64,000 nucleotides of DNA from assembly GCA_028551475.1 (NCBI GenBank), contig CM052362.1, forward strand, positions 2,550,166 through 2,614,165. The letters are read 5' to 3'. The notes below the pieces were generated by a model. The model was not told the origin of the DNA and did not search any database. It saw only the letters and a list, made by a program, of their open reading frames with translations. The translations under genes and the position numbers were made by a program. Positions 22,228 through 33,450 of this stretch are shown here, piece after piece (within the stretch, counting starts at the first letter, position 1; the number at the start of each line of letters is the position of its first letter). This DNA comes from Casuarina equisetifolia (Eukaryota; Streptophyta; Magnoliopsida; Fagales; Casuarinaceae).

Positions 22228-22316
22228 GTACTCATCCTCCCACCATTTCTCATATCGCCTTCCTTCTCTTTTATATCACTACGATTTTTGTACATTACGA
22301 GAAAGTAAGTGCTACC

Positions 22317-23562
22317 ATGGCTATGCTTCCGTTGCGTTCACCAATGCTCTTGCTCGGCGTCCTCGTCTTGGCCTTTGGCCTTGCAGGTTGGGATTCTTTT
22401 TCTTGGTTTTTGAGCTTCGGTTTTGGTTTCTTGTTTATGTACGCACTCTAATAGTTCTTGGTTTGTGTTGCAAAATCACAATCGTTTGTTCATGAAGATG
22501 TCCAGGTGAGGAAATTTATCATTTTTCAAAGGCATATTAAGGCAATGTTTGTCCTATAGAAGCTTGTGTTCAAGCATCATTCTTATCATAACATTGCTCT
22601 TGCTTTCGTTTGTCCTTACTAGACTTCTAGTGCAGCAAGTTGGTGTGTTCCCAAGAATGGAGTTTCTGAAGCCAAATTGCAGTCAAACATTGACTTTGCC
22701 TGTGGGCAAGGCATTGATTGTAGCCCAATCCACCCAGGTGGCGTTTGCTTTGATCCAAACACTATTTCATCACATGCTGCCTATGCCATGAATCTCTATT
22801 TCCAAAAGTCCCGAAAAAGTCCATCAAGCTGTGACTTCTCACAAACTGGAATTGTCACGACTACAAATCCTAGTAAGCTTCAATTCATTAGCATGTATTT
22901 CCTCCATTTTCCAATGGCACATAAAATTAAGCAAATGTAAAATGGTAAGATAATTTATGTAGTGGTTAGTGTGCATAGTCAATCAATATTTTTCTTGTTT
23001 TTAAATGTAAGGAAGTTTGTCCTAAAACTTATAGATATACTACTATCTATTATAATATCATACTCATGTATTTATATTTTCAACGTGAGATAAGCATTCT
23101 CAACACATCCTTTTCACGCTATGGAAGAAACATTGCAGGTAGATTGATATTAAGGATGGTGTTAATCTATCACAAACATAAGGAAATATGCAATGACTCC
23201 AATTTCATGTTAAAGTAAGGAGGGCTATTCTAAAATCTATAAGCAATAGGAGGTATACCCTTATCTATTATAAGCCTAGGCTTTGATATTTATATTTATG
23301 ATGTGAGATAGACATCCTCAGCAAAACCTATTCTAATCTTCTTCTTCCTAACCATGCACCAAATACACCATACATAGTGAGCTAAAGAAGTTAAGACTTT
23401 TTTTCATTTCAGTTCAAAACCAACTTTACACCTAAAACAAGCATTTCTAGTTTGCTTTGTCATTTGTTATTCTTGTGGATTGTCATGTAATTTCTTCTTA
23501 ACTCTTTCTTTTTGTTTATTATAGGTTACAATACTTGCAAATATCCTGGGGGGAGTCCTTGA
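22317..23562 (+). CDS. Secreted X8/CBM43 domain protein (callose-binding type), copy 3
   Basis: Proposed exons are 22317-22386, 22498-22505, 22623-22872 and 23525-23562, giving 121 residues with the same exon lengths as copies 1 and 2. The signal peptide is MAMLPLRSP to FGLA. The X8 domain has all six cysteines (WCVPK, FACGQGIDCSPI, GGVCFDPNT, SCDFSQTG, TCKYPGGSP). AATAAA is kept at 23696-23701. The promoter G-box core is lost, so expression may differ from the sisters (inference). The frame is intact and splice sites match the other copies. Role as for copy 1: extracellular beta-1,3-glucan binding. Confidence 0.85.
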
Positions 23563-23849
23563 AAGGCCATGTAATCCTATAAGATGTCAAAAATAAAGAA
23601 AATAATTTATATGCCAAATCACTACCAGAAGTAGTGCGAAGGATTTTTTTTTTTTCTTTTATGCCTCTTTCAACATACATTGCTGTTCTTGGTCCAATAA
23701 AATGATTTCAGTTGGACGAAGTGAGAGATATTATACCCATCTCATTTATGAACTTTACCTACTAAAATAAGTTTCATTGTAAGGATAATCATACATCTCA
23801 GAATTTGAAAGTTTCAAGTCTTATTTCCTCTCTCTCTCTCTCTCTCTAA

Positions 23850-24237
23850 TTGTCCTTAGTTCCCATTCTTTCTCTTCTCTTTTCTTTTCTAGTCTTTCTT
23901 AAACAATTGTTGGAGCCCTTTTCCTTTTCAAATGGGGAAGTGTAGGAAGTTTCAAGTCTCGTTCCTAAAGGCAGGACCCACCTTCACTTAACTACCATTG
24001 GTTTTATGTACTTAAAATCCAAAACTTTAATGTTACGTGAAGGGTTGTGCTAAGAAAATGAATAAAACTTCTTTGACAAAGATGGATTATTAGGGAAAAA
24101 AATAGATACTTAAACATATATTGTGTGCTAACCACTATTAAAAACTATAGTTATTTACCTTAACCATGAAGTGATAGATACTAGCTATGAAGTAAAATTA
24201 TAAGAACTTAATTTTTGAGTAATTAGATGTTATCTTC
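23850..24237. other. Spacer after unit 3
   Basis: Similarity to the start of the GC-rich relic ends just after TTAGTTCCCATTCTTT near 23875. The remainder is AT-rich without recognised features. Confidence 0.5.
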
Positions 24238-24850
24238 AACATAAATTTTGATATGTTCTTTTGAGAGTACATTTTTCTTTAAAAGTGAATTATAAAAAAA
24301 GAAAATGCATTCGTATATAGTGAATATAGCAATTTGATATAGTAATTTTGTAAAATAAACATTAAATTCAATATATTACCTTAACCCAAAGAAGAGATTC
24401 ATTGCTACACTCCCTTAGTTACAAATGAAAAAAAATTGCTTGATAATGATAAGGAAAGACTTTCTATTATAACATATTAAATTTACAAGTGAATGAATAT
24501 CTCATTTAAAATTTTAACTTTGATATCATATTAAGTGACTTATTTTTTTAATTCTAAAACCAATTTGTAAGATATAAGAACATCTTCACAAATAAATAAT
24601 GTATTAGACTAACATACTTGCCATGTAAGATATACACAAGAGTTTAATGCATAATATTAAAAAAAAATTATCTTCATCTTTAAAATCAATTATTGTAAAA
24701 GAAAAATCCAAACATGCTGTAACCATTTAGGCCGAAATAATAAAAATCTTTAGCAATCATTAGTTTAAAAAATTTAATATATTTCCCATGATGCACAATC
24801 AATGAGAAATTTCTTTATGTTTTCCACATTAATTATGAAAAAAAATTTCT
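24238..24850 (+). repeat. Eroded fourth copy of unit spacer (GH17-to-X8 spacer)
   Basis: Degenerate but collinear with 21230-21990 of unit 3: the AAATTTTGATATG phrase, the ATTACCTTAACCCAAAG block, a CAATTTGTAAGATATAAGAACATC-like block and GCAATCATTAG. No X8 exon follows. It looks like an older duplicate of the unit that lost its gene. Confidence 0.6.
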
Positions 24851-25147
24851 GCATGGCTTGACATGCAACACGAAGTGGGAGTGATGCTTTTGAATTTTCA
24901 ATATCTTCCAAAGGAGAACAATAAAACATGATCAAATGTTCATCAAATCTATAGCATCTAGACTTTCTTGTAGCTTATTTATTCTTCTCCAAGGCTCATA
25001 TTTTGGTTTCTCTCATTACTAGGGAGTATACCCAATACACCTCTTGATTTGTTAGTTATTTCATTTTATTTCTTGCTTTCAACTTAAATGTTAGAAGAAG
25101 AAAGTAAATAAACACGAGCAAATTATTAAAGAATCAGAGGCTTATTG

Positions 25148-25342
25148 TTTAACGTATATAATGTTAGAAAATATTTATCTTATCTTTAAAATCAATTATT
25201 ATAATACAAAATCTTGGACATACTATAACTATTTAGGTCTAAATAATAACAATGCTTACAACTCATTAGTTTAAAAAATTTAACATATCTCCTATGATGT
25301 GATGGTCTATGAGCAATTTCCTTATATTTGTTGGAATAGATT
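25148..25342 (+). repeat. Eroded fifth copy of unit spacer
   Basis: Matches 21838-21970 (ATATAATGTTAGAAAATATT, then GACATACTATAAC and TTTAGGTC) and then the sequence that precedes the GH17 relic (GATGTGATGG, GAGCAATTTCCTTATATTTG). It breaks off where the GH17 relic would begin. Confidence 0.6.
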
Positions 25343-26229
25343 GAAAAAGAGTCTACGTTGATTGACTTGCGACTCCAAGAAGGGGTCAAAAAAAAAAAAA
25401 CAAATGTTCATCAAAATATTCGTAAAAATTGAAAGCCTCTAGGCTTTCCTGCAGCAAGTTGTTATCCTTCCCCACCCCTTCTTCTCCAAGGCTTATATTT
25501 TGATTTTTCTTTTCTCTCTCAACCTAAATGTTACCAAAGATAAAAAAGATCAAGAGTAATTTGCTAAATTCTAAAAAAATTAACAAGTAATTTTTTCTTG
25601 TTAATTATATTAGTTCATTTTTATTATTTAACTATTACTTTTAAATAATTGAAGCTTTATTTCTATCCTTTTTCTTTTAAATTTCTCATATTGATCAAAC
25701 AATTTTGCAATAAATACAAAACTTGGAAGTTATGTTCTCATAGATGCATAATCTAATTCTGCTCTCATATTTTGTGGTTGTAAGAAAATCAAAGGTATCT
25801 CTTTCTTTTTCCTTTACGTTTATATTTAGTTAATTATTTTTTCACCTTTTAAATAATACTTTAGTGGACGAAGAATCTAGAAGTCACGTCTACATTCGCA
25901 ATGGGCGGTTGGTTATATCCACCAAGCCACGTGGGGACGATGACTCGTCTCCTTTTCTTCCCGCCGGAAAAAGTATAGGAAATTACTAGTGGATTAAATA
26001 TTTAGTTGAAGCTTGTGATAAATTGAAGTAAAGCAATTAATTTATTTGTGTTTGTCATAATTTTGTTCAATTTAGTGCTTATCTTATATTCTTAATATCT
26101 AAAAGTATATGTTCTTAAATATGGGAGTATTTACCTCTATTCTTCTTAAGAAAAGGAAGTAAATCTTTCTAATATAATCTTAAACTTGAAGTTTAAACAG
26201 GGAATTCGTATAAGAAATCTTACAAAGTA
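25343..26229. other. AT-rich spacer
   Basis: No gene seen. A short GC-richer patch at about 25865-25970 contains CCACGTGG (a G-box core) and could be a promoter fragment, but no gene follows it. Confidence 0.4.
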
Positions 26230-26830
26230 AGAATTTTGGGTTCGATTTCCCTTCATTTTATTTTTTGATTAACCTAAACATATTTGTTTTCCAATCTAAG
26301 TCATTAAACAAATCTTGGTATTTGTATTGTGGGTTATGTCTAGCTAGTTAGTAAGGTATTTTAAATTAGTGGAGCGATTGTTGCTTAATATTTTGTTTTG
26401 CAAGTCGCGTGTCTATCTAGTTAGCAAGGTATTAGCTAAGAGTTAGATATTTGAGTGAGTTATGTGTACTTATATAACAATCTTAGGAGTATGATTAAAT
26501 TGTTAAAGTTCTTGTGAAATAAAGTTTTTCTCTTTAACAAGACTTATTTAGTTTATGAGGTGAAGTCTTTTTCTTTTTGAGGCTTACTATTGAGTTTTTC
26601 CATTCGATCACCATAGGTAGGAGACACCTATCCAAATCTTGACTGGATTTTAATCCTATACTCTTGTCTTGACGGCAAGTACTCTCTTTCAATCATGGGT
26701 ATGTAATATAATAGTGTTAGAGCAACCTACGTCCCAATGGTAAAGTAATATGGTTATAGAACAAAGATCATAAACTATAGGGCATGTGGACTGTGTTTAA
26801 TTGCAATTATTACTTTGTGTTTGTTTTATG

Positions 26831-27041
26831 GGTTATTTGTCCAGTTAGTTAGTAGGATGTTAGTCAAGAGTAAGGTTGTTAAGATTTAGTTTCATGCACT
26901 TGTGGAAAAATCTTGAGAATGTAATTAAATAGTACGGTTATTTGTCTAGTTAGTTAGTAGGATGTTAGTCAAGAGTAAGGTTGTTAAGATTTAATTTCAT
27001 GCAATTGTGGAAAAATCTTAAGAATGTAATTAAATAGTTAT
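26831..27041 (+). repeat. 105-bp tandem duplication
   Basis: GGTTATTTGTC(C/T)AGTTAG starts at 26831 and again at 26936. The two copies are nearly identical over about 105 bp, so this duplication is younger than the surrounding relic. Confidence 0.85.
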
Positions 27042-27169
27042 AGTTTTTTTGAGGTGAAGTCTTTTTTTTTTTATGAGGTTTGTTGTCAAGCTTCTCATCT
27101 TATCACCATAGGTAGGTGACACCCATCCAAATCTAGGTTGGATTTTACTCACTCTAAAAAATGAGCACA

Positions 27170-27420
27170 TAACAATCATCAACATTAATTTTGATTATGA
27201 TAGAAAATCAAATTTTTCCCTTAGAATTGACTTATAAAATATGGAAACACATTCACATATAAGGAGTACAATACTAAGAGTTTGGCATGCATATGGAATT
27301 TCAATACAAGGCCTCACTACAAAGAGAGATACTAATTGCAACATAGCCTGGGTTACAAATGAAAGGCAATTCATCAATAATAATAGTTAAGTATAAGGAA
27401 ATGCTTTCATTGGCTACCAC
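27170..27420 (+). repeat. Eroded sixth fragment of unit spacer
   Basis: Resembles 12695-12800 and 13020-13110 of unit 2: ATTATGATAGAAAATC, then TATAAGGAGTACAATACTAA and CATAGCCTGGGTTACAAATG. Heavily diverged. Confidence 0.5.
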
Positions 27421-28028
27421 TTGAATAATTTGATGTGTATATTTGAGATTGAGAGGTAACAATATGTAAATACTTCTTATAATATATAACCATGAATTAA
27501 ATGTGAATGTCTATACCATATTATTTGTGTAACTTTTGGTAATGAAATGATTAAAAGATTCATTGTAAATTGAGAATATTTATATATTCTAATGCACTTA
27601 ATTTATTTCAATTTACATAGAGATATAGTAAATTAATAAATTGAGTAGGCATACTATGCCTAAACGTAGGATACTAAATAAATTAAGAAATTCTACCATC
27701 ATATAAATACTATTTTTCTTGTAGGTATAAACTATTGAAATTCATACATAGTAATTATGGTGAAATTGGATATTCTAATATATTTCTTAGATTAAGTCTA
27801 CTCAATCAAATTTAGTTGTTTTTAGTTATGAAATTTTATCTTAAAGAATATCACTTCTAATCCATTCTTAAATATTTTGATTTGCTAAATAAACTTTAAG
27901 ATTAATTCATTGTTAGTATTTAATTAGTCTAGTATTCACCGATCTTTATGGGATAATATATTTTCTCATCATTATATTATTTATTCAACATATTTACTTG
28001 CTTGTAGAAATTCCATCAAAACATTTTT

Positions 28029-29095
28029 GGCGCCATTGATGGGGATTGTTTGTTTACAGCTAATTAATATTAATACTAAATCATTCTAGGTTTAATCTAC
28101 CCTTTACTTTTAAAAAAATCATTTTTTATTCTTTTTTCTCTATTTTTTGTTTTCTATTTAATTTTTTCTTTTTTCATTTTCTAAAAAAATAGTGAGATGA
28201 AATTAAAAATAAATGGATCATGTTGGTAAGCCACACAAACTTTTTAAAGGTTATTTTGCACCAACAATTTAGGGTGTCACATAGCCTACAATTCAAGCAA
28301 ACAACCTTGAATCAAGGCATCACTCATCCAGATGCTTTAACACTTAATGCAATTTAGTGGGCTATCAAGTGATGATCTAAATGTCAACATTGAGGTTTTC
28401 TTTGAAATCTATGACATAATTAAATACAATGGAGTCACAAATATTGTTAGGTTAAAGCTATTTCTATTTTCTCTTATAGACAACGGTAAAAATTGACTTT
28501 CTTCTCTTCCTATAAGATCAATCACTACATGAGATGATTTTGCCCAGAAATTTCCTAGTAAGTTCTTTCCTCCCATAAGATCAATCACTAAATAGAGATT
28601 TGTACCACCACTTTTGTGCATATGGATAATGAACTGTTGTATAAAGCTTATGAAAGATTCAAAGAGCTTTTAAAGAGATGTCCATATTATGAATTGTCTT
28701 TATGGTTACAAATACAAACTTTCTATAATGGATGTAGTACAAATCTCTATTTATAGTTTATGCAATTGTAAGAGGGGCCTTAAATAACAAAACACCAAAG
28801 AGGCATATAACCTTTTGAAGGAAATGACATCCAATAGGTATTAGTGGCCTATTGAAAGGTTACCAATGTGTAAAGCAAATGGAGTTCATGAAGTGAATGT
28901 TTTCACTACAATGTATACAGAATTTGAAACACTTAACAAGAAGATAAATAACCTAAGTGCTCTAGTCATGAGCATTCAGAATAGACCATGTGATCTTTAT
29001 GGTGGAGGACATGCAAGCACATAATGTCAAATAAGTAACATTTTTGCTCAATTTACCAAAAATGCTATTTTTGTTGGGAATTTGAATAGATCACT
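28029..29095 (+). mobile_element. Ty3 (Athila/Tat-like) relic: PBS and gag
   Basis: TTTTTGGCGCCATTGATGGG at 28026-28045 resembles the primer-binding site of Athila/Tat elements (tRNA-Asp type, TGGCGCCGTTGCCGGGG). Gag remnants follow, with the same phrases as 18090-18480 (SLWLQIQTFYNG, KANGVHEVNVFTTMYTEFE, a DLYGGGHAS knuckle-like run). No protease or pol is seen. Old, many breaks. Confidence 0.65.
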
Positions 29096-29990
29096 TTTTA
29101 GTCTTAGATTCGACACTCCAAAATGAGTTTGGGATCGAGAGATTTTAAACAACACATGTTCATTTCTTAGCTAGGCACTTGCTAATAGTCTACGTGATGT
29201 TGCAGTTAAAATTTATAAATAATTGTAGAGTGTTGATATTGTGATGTCACAAAGATGCACTATCCTAATGAGAACGAGGAGGATGCCCTCCCATATTTCG
29301 TCTTTATATGCATGTCCATGAAACAAAGCAAATATAAGAGAAGTTGTCGATTACTTTGCCAATGATAAGTTAGTAGAGTTACGGACTTTTTGGTCTTAGG
29401 TCTAACACTTGAATGTATGAGTTTGGGTGTGTGCATATATATAAAATAAAATAAAAAATCATAGAAGTTAGTCTGATAGCACTCAAAAAAATCATGAAGG
29501 ATTTCAAGCACTCAAGATTATGAATATACCATAGTTAAAATTCATACATAATATGATTGCTGCTCGCACTTGAACCTAAAAATCTTAAAATGATTTTTAG
29601 TTGGGAATACTTAGTTTTGAATTTTGCAATTTGCCTAGTGGGTCACTAGTTCTTGGTACGTCGTTATAATCTTTCGTTTGCATAACCTGCACTTCCAGGC
29701 CCCTTGCTGCTACTCTCAGATTCTCTTTCTCATGCCTATTCATTCTGGACAATAAACATGAGATCAGAATGGGATTCAAACAGTTTGGATTCATGTTTTT
29801 GAAAACCTTGGTTATTTAACCAGAATGCGTAGGCGTGAGAAAAAGGATCCCAGATAAGAATGAGAGCTCGGAAGTGCCAAATCTGCAAACAAAAGATCAT
29901 AATTACATACCCAGAATTTATGAAGGCTCCACTTAATAAGTAACAAGTTGTATTCACAACTTCCATCAAAGGTATTATATTTACAAAGCA
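29096..29990. other. Spacer without recognised genes
   Basis: AT-rich. The phrase TTGGTCTTAGGTCTAACACT near 29389 recurs in diverged form near 38420 (ATCTTAAGTTCAACACTTAA), suggesting a shared dispersed repeat. Nothing else is recognised. Confidence 0.4.
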
Positions 29991-29999
29991 TAATTTTGG

Positions 30000-30890
30000 C
30001 TATCTCGTTTACGGTTCTATTTTTCTTTCCGCCATCCTATTTGGTTGTGGTGCTCTAGGAACAGAAACACTATGACCAATACCATTTTGTAAACAAAACA
30101 TTTCAAATTTCCCTCCATAATCAATTGTAGTATTATTTGTGATGAGGTATTTTTTTGTTATGGATTCTCTTGCAAAGAATGTTAAATCTATCTAAAAAAT
30201 CATGTTTATGTGTAAGAAGAAATATCAACGAAAATTTAGAGTAACCGTCTCTTATAACAAGCACAAATTATTTTTATAATAGGCTTCTTATTCTCATGGG
30301 TCCAAACAAGTCTATATGCAATAACCGTAAGGAGCCTAAATGTGGATATTTCAATTTTAGATTTAAATCTAACTCTAAGTTGTTGTCCTTTCACACAAGC
30401 ATTGAACATTCTATCTTTGTAAAATGTCTTTACTAGAATGAGAATTTTTTAAACAATAAAGTTGATTTATTAAGCTTGAGAATTAAACTATCATTTCAGC
30501 GTTAACTCTATCAATCCCACGGGCAAGATCATTATTTTCATTAGGTTTCATTTCATATGTTTTAAATTTTCCTTTGACTTTGTTATATTTTATACACAAA
30601 TTTCTAAAACTATCAAGTACTCCTACAAAGGCACCTTGTAATTTTCTTCAACAGCTATCATGGCTACTTCTTTAGTCTCCTTTTTATCTTCAGATGATGA
30701 GTTCTCATCATTGCCATGTTGCAACCATGGGTATCTTCTTACGTTTTACCTCAATTTTTTTTTCTTTCCTTTTTGGAAAAGGGTAATCAGCTTTTATGTG
30801 ACCTGGCTTCCTACGCCAGGCATAGGTTATCCTAAGCTTGTCAAAACGTCTTTCTTGGGTAAAAGCATATACCATGAGCACTCAGACCAA
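30000..30890 (-). mobile_element. Ty1/copia relic: gag knuckle and integrase pieces
   Basis: On the minus strand, about 30880-30640 resembles a TNT1-type gag end (KPGHIKADYPF knuckle, then a Ser/Glu-rich EDSSSED-like run). About 30130-30000 resembles the integrase core end (YGGKFEMFCLQNGIGH, then SVPRAPQPNRMAERK). The middle is largely lost and no LTR is seen. Old, heavily broken. Confidence 0.65.
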
Positions 30891-31390
30891 TGACATTTTC
30901 TCCTGTTACATTAGCTTATAAAGTTAACTAAAACGTCATGAATTTTATATGCAAACAGACATGAATTTATTTGAAAAAAAAAAACAAGATATAAATTTTT
31001 AACATATTTTCCAAGCATATTTCTCAAAATATGTCAAACAACTTAATAATGCGAATCAGCTTCATGAACCCATGTTTGATCATATACCTAATGTTTCCTT
31101 GAAGAATAACTCAATATATTTCATCATAGTGACTTTTAGAAGCTCATTTTCACAGTTTTTCTATATCAAGGTCTATGTTACGCAGTAATACCCATAAGGC
31201 ATTACTATTCAGCAGAAGCATTGGGAACTGGTACCTTTTAATTCATTCCTATGCCTCTTCTCATCGTTATCAAACAATGAAATATGTTTTCAGTAGTCAT
31301 CCATAATAGTCATAATAGCAAAGCATTGCGGACTCTGTGACTATTACAATGGACCCCAGCAGCAAACAACCATGATGAGTTACCATGGAA
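30891..31390. other. Spacer without recognised genes
   Basis: AT-rich, with one A-run near 30976. The last part (31369-31390) already resembles the tandem-repeat unit that follows. Confidence 0.4.
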
Positions 31391-31791
31391 CCACCATAAT
31401 GAGAACAAACAAGGTGAGATGCTATGGGACAGCTCCAATTTCTGGCTCCAGTATACAAAACATATATCATTTTTTAGCTTGTAGTATTTACACTTTGAAG
31501 GGTTTTTTGTGTTGACAATTTTGTTACAACCACCATGTTGCCAAATAATAAGATGAGTTGCTAGGGGACACCTTCAGTATCTGGCTCCTGCGTATAAAAC
31601 ATATATCATTTCTAGCTGGTAGTATTTACGCTGCAAAGGTTTTTTGCACTATTAATTTTGCTAGAATCACCATGATGAGAAACAACGAGATGCGTTGCCA
31701 TGGAGCAGCTCCAATATCTTACTCCTACATACAAACATATCATTTGTTAGATGGCAGTATTTACACTTGAAAGGTTTTTTACGCTATCAAT
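31391..31791 (+). repeat. Imperfect tandem repeat, three units of about 138 bp
   Basis: Units start near 31391, 31530 and 31666. Each carries, in order, a CACCATgaTGAG-like phrase, AGaTGmGtTGC, a TATCTGGCTCCTGCGTAT-like phrase, ACATATATCATTT, GTAGTATTTAC and AAGGTTTTTTGCAC. The third unit runs directly into the palindrome at 31792. Unit identity is moderate, so the array is not very young. Confidence 0.8.
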
Positions 31792-32281
31792 TTTCATGCT
31801 TACATTCCCCTGGCAGCATTTTTTGTGGCTCATAACATAAGAGTATGTTGTGGAGATTTTCTGTCCAATTTCTTGCATTTTCAGATTTCTCCTTTCCTCT
31901 CTTGCAGATTTCTAGACATTGGTAAAGAGGTGGGTCAGGTATTCTTTGCATCCTTAACTTTGATGGTTTGACATTTCTTTTCTCCCCCTTCATCTTAGAG
32001 ATAATGAGAAATTGGCAGTTTTTCATTTTCATTCTCAACGAAATTGAAAAACTGTTAATTTGACGTAATCTCCTAGGTGAAACAGGAGAAAAAAGAAATG
32101 TAGACCTCCCAAAGCAAGGATGCAAAAAAATACCCAACACACCTCTTTACCAAGGTCCAAAAACCAGCAACAGAGGAAAGGAGAAACCTGAAAATGCAAG
32201 AAATGTGAACAGAAAATCTCAACAACATACTCTCAAGTTACGAGCCACGAAGAACTCTGAAAGGGGGATGTAAGCATGAAA
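31792..32281. repeat. 490-bp imperfect palindrome (long hairpin)
   Basis: The left arm (about 31792-32030) and the reverse complement of the right arm (about 32042-32281) match along nearly their whole length. Examples: CATGCTTAC.TnCCCCT, GAGTATGTTGTnGAGATTTTC, TTTCTTGCATTTTCAG, TTTCTCCTTTCCTCT, GGTAAAGAGGTG. The centre is a compact hairpin with CAGTTTTTCA (32016-32025) and TGAAAAACTG (32045-32054). A transcript would fold into one long imperfect stem. It may be a foldback or MITE-like element or an inverted-duplication hairpin locus of the kind that yields small RNAs. No protein is credible here. Confidence 0.85.
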
Positions 32282-33450
32282 GAAAGCTGGGAATGCAGTT
32301 GTCTTTAGTGTCAAGACTCCAAGAAGTCTTCTGAGTTATAGTTACGAACTTGGGCCTCAAGCGAATAATATCAATTATTCATTTCTTTTAAATTTTATGC
32401 TTTGATAGCTTGAAAAGAATTTACTCTACCTCTTGGAAGAATCAAGGCTACCATCAATTGTATGGTAAAGATGAAGAAAGATACACTAAAGAATTGGTAG
32501 TGGAGGTGTTTGATCACCAGAACAAATTAGCAAACAACTTATCATGATGTACTCCTTGAGAATTTATTGAATAAATTATGTATTAGATACCCAAATTAAT
32601 ATAGTCAGCGGCTAACTCGTAAGCTTAAAAACGAAGAGTTGGACCCTGATACCTACTAGCAATTTCAACATTGGTTTGGTGATTTGTAATTGAAGCAAAC
32701 TTCTTTCTGTTTAAAATAAAAGGAAAGTTCCTTGTCCGGCCCTTATAAGCCAACTGTAAAGAAAAATTAATAATAATAATAATACACTTGTTTACACCAA
32801 TTCATTGACAGAGCAACCCAAGAATCATCACATTAGAAAGAAAGTGAATAAATGGAGTAAAAAGGAAAGAAAAGAAAAGGTATTTCAAGCCTCCAAAAGA
32901 GCTTGGCGTCTCCAAAATGTCAACTCTTGTCGGCCAATTCTTCCGTCAAAATGACAAAGAAATAGATGGAAATCCTTTAGTCGTTCGGTTAATCAAGATA
33001 AACATTTACATCAAAGACGGTACATATAAACAATACATGCATTAACGTATTCCAGACAATCTATTAGTACTACCATCAACAATTCATGGGAGATTTTCTC
33101 GCAAAGGATTACGGGTAGAAGAGTTTTTGCTTGAAAATAGGTGATTAACATTGGCTGCCTGTTCTTTGACAGTGGCGTTCAGTATTACAATGTTTCCTAA
33201 TGAGGTTTCTCAATATTTATGAACCAGTTAATGAGGTAAAGTATTACAAAGGTTTGAATTAGATTTAGGATAATGTTCTGACTACATAACTCAAAATATT
33301 TTTCCGTGATTCAATTTCCATCTGAATCACAAAACAAAACAACAAATAAACAAGCAAAGGAAAAAACAACAGAACAGGGAGGCCTTTTCTTTGTTCCCTT
33401 TCTTTCCCAAGTCAGAAGTAGCCACCAACTTCTCTGTGAATTTAGATAGG
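32282..33450. other. Spacer and probable 3' UTR of SPB1
   Basis: No gene is visible between 32282 and about 33000. The last few hundred bases before 33451 are expected to hold the 3' untranslated region of the minus-strand SPB1 gene. A small (AAT)n run lies at about 32768-32784. Confidence 0.45.

Larger units (their letters stand above)
26230..28028 (+). mobile_element. Probable LTR of a Ty3 relic with internal repeats
   Basis: This lies directly upstream of a primer-binding-site-like sequence. It has LTR-like features: phrases such as GTCTAGCTAGTTAGTAAGG recur at 26338, 26410 and 26840, and a unit-spacer fragment is embedded at 27170-27420. The outer LTR edge could not be set. Old and broken. 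Confidence 0.4.

Noticed and set aside
31787-32140. 117-codon minus-strand frame
   Set aside because: It lies across the palindrome and its content follows the arm repeats; no domain seen.
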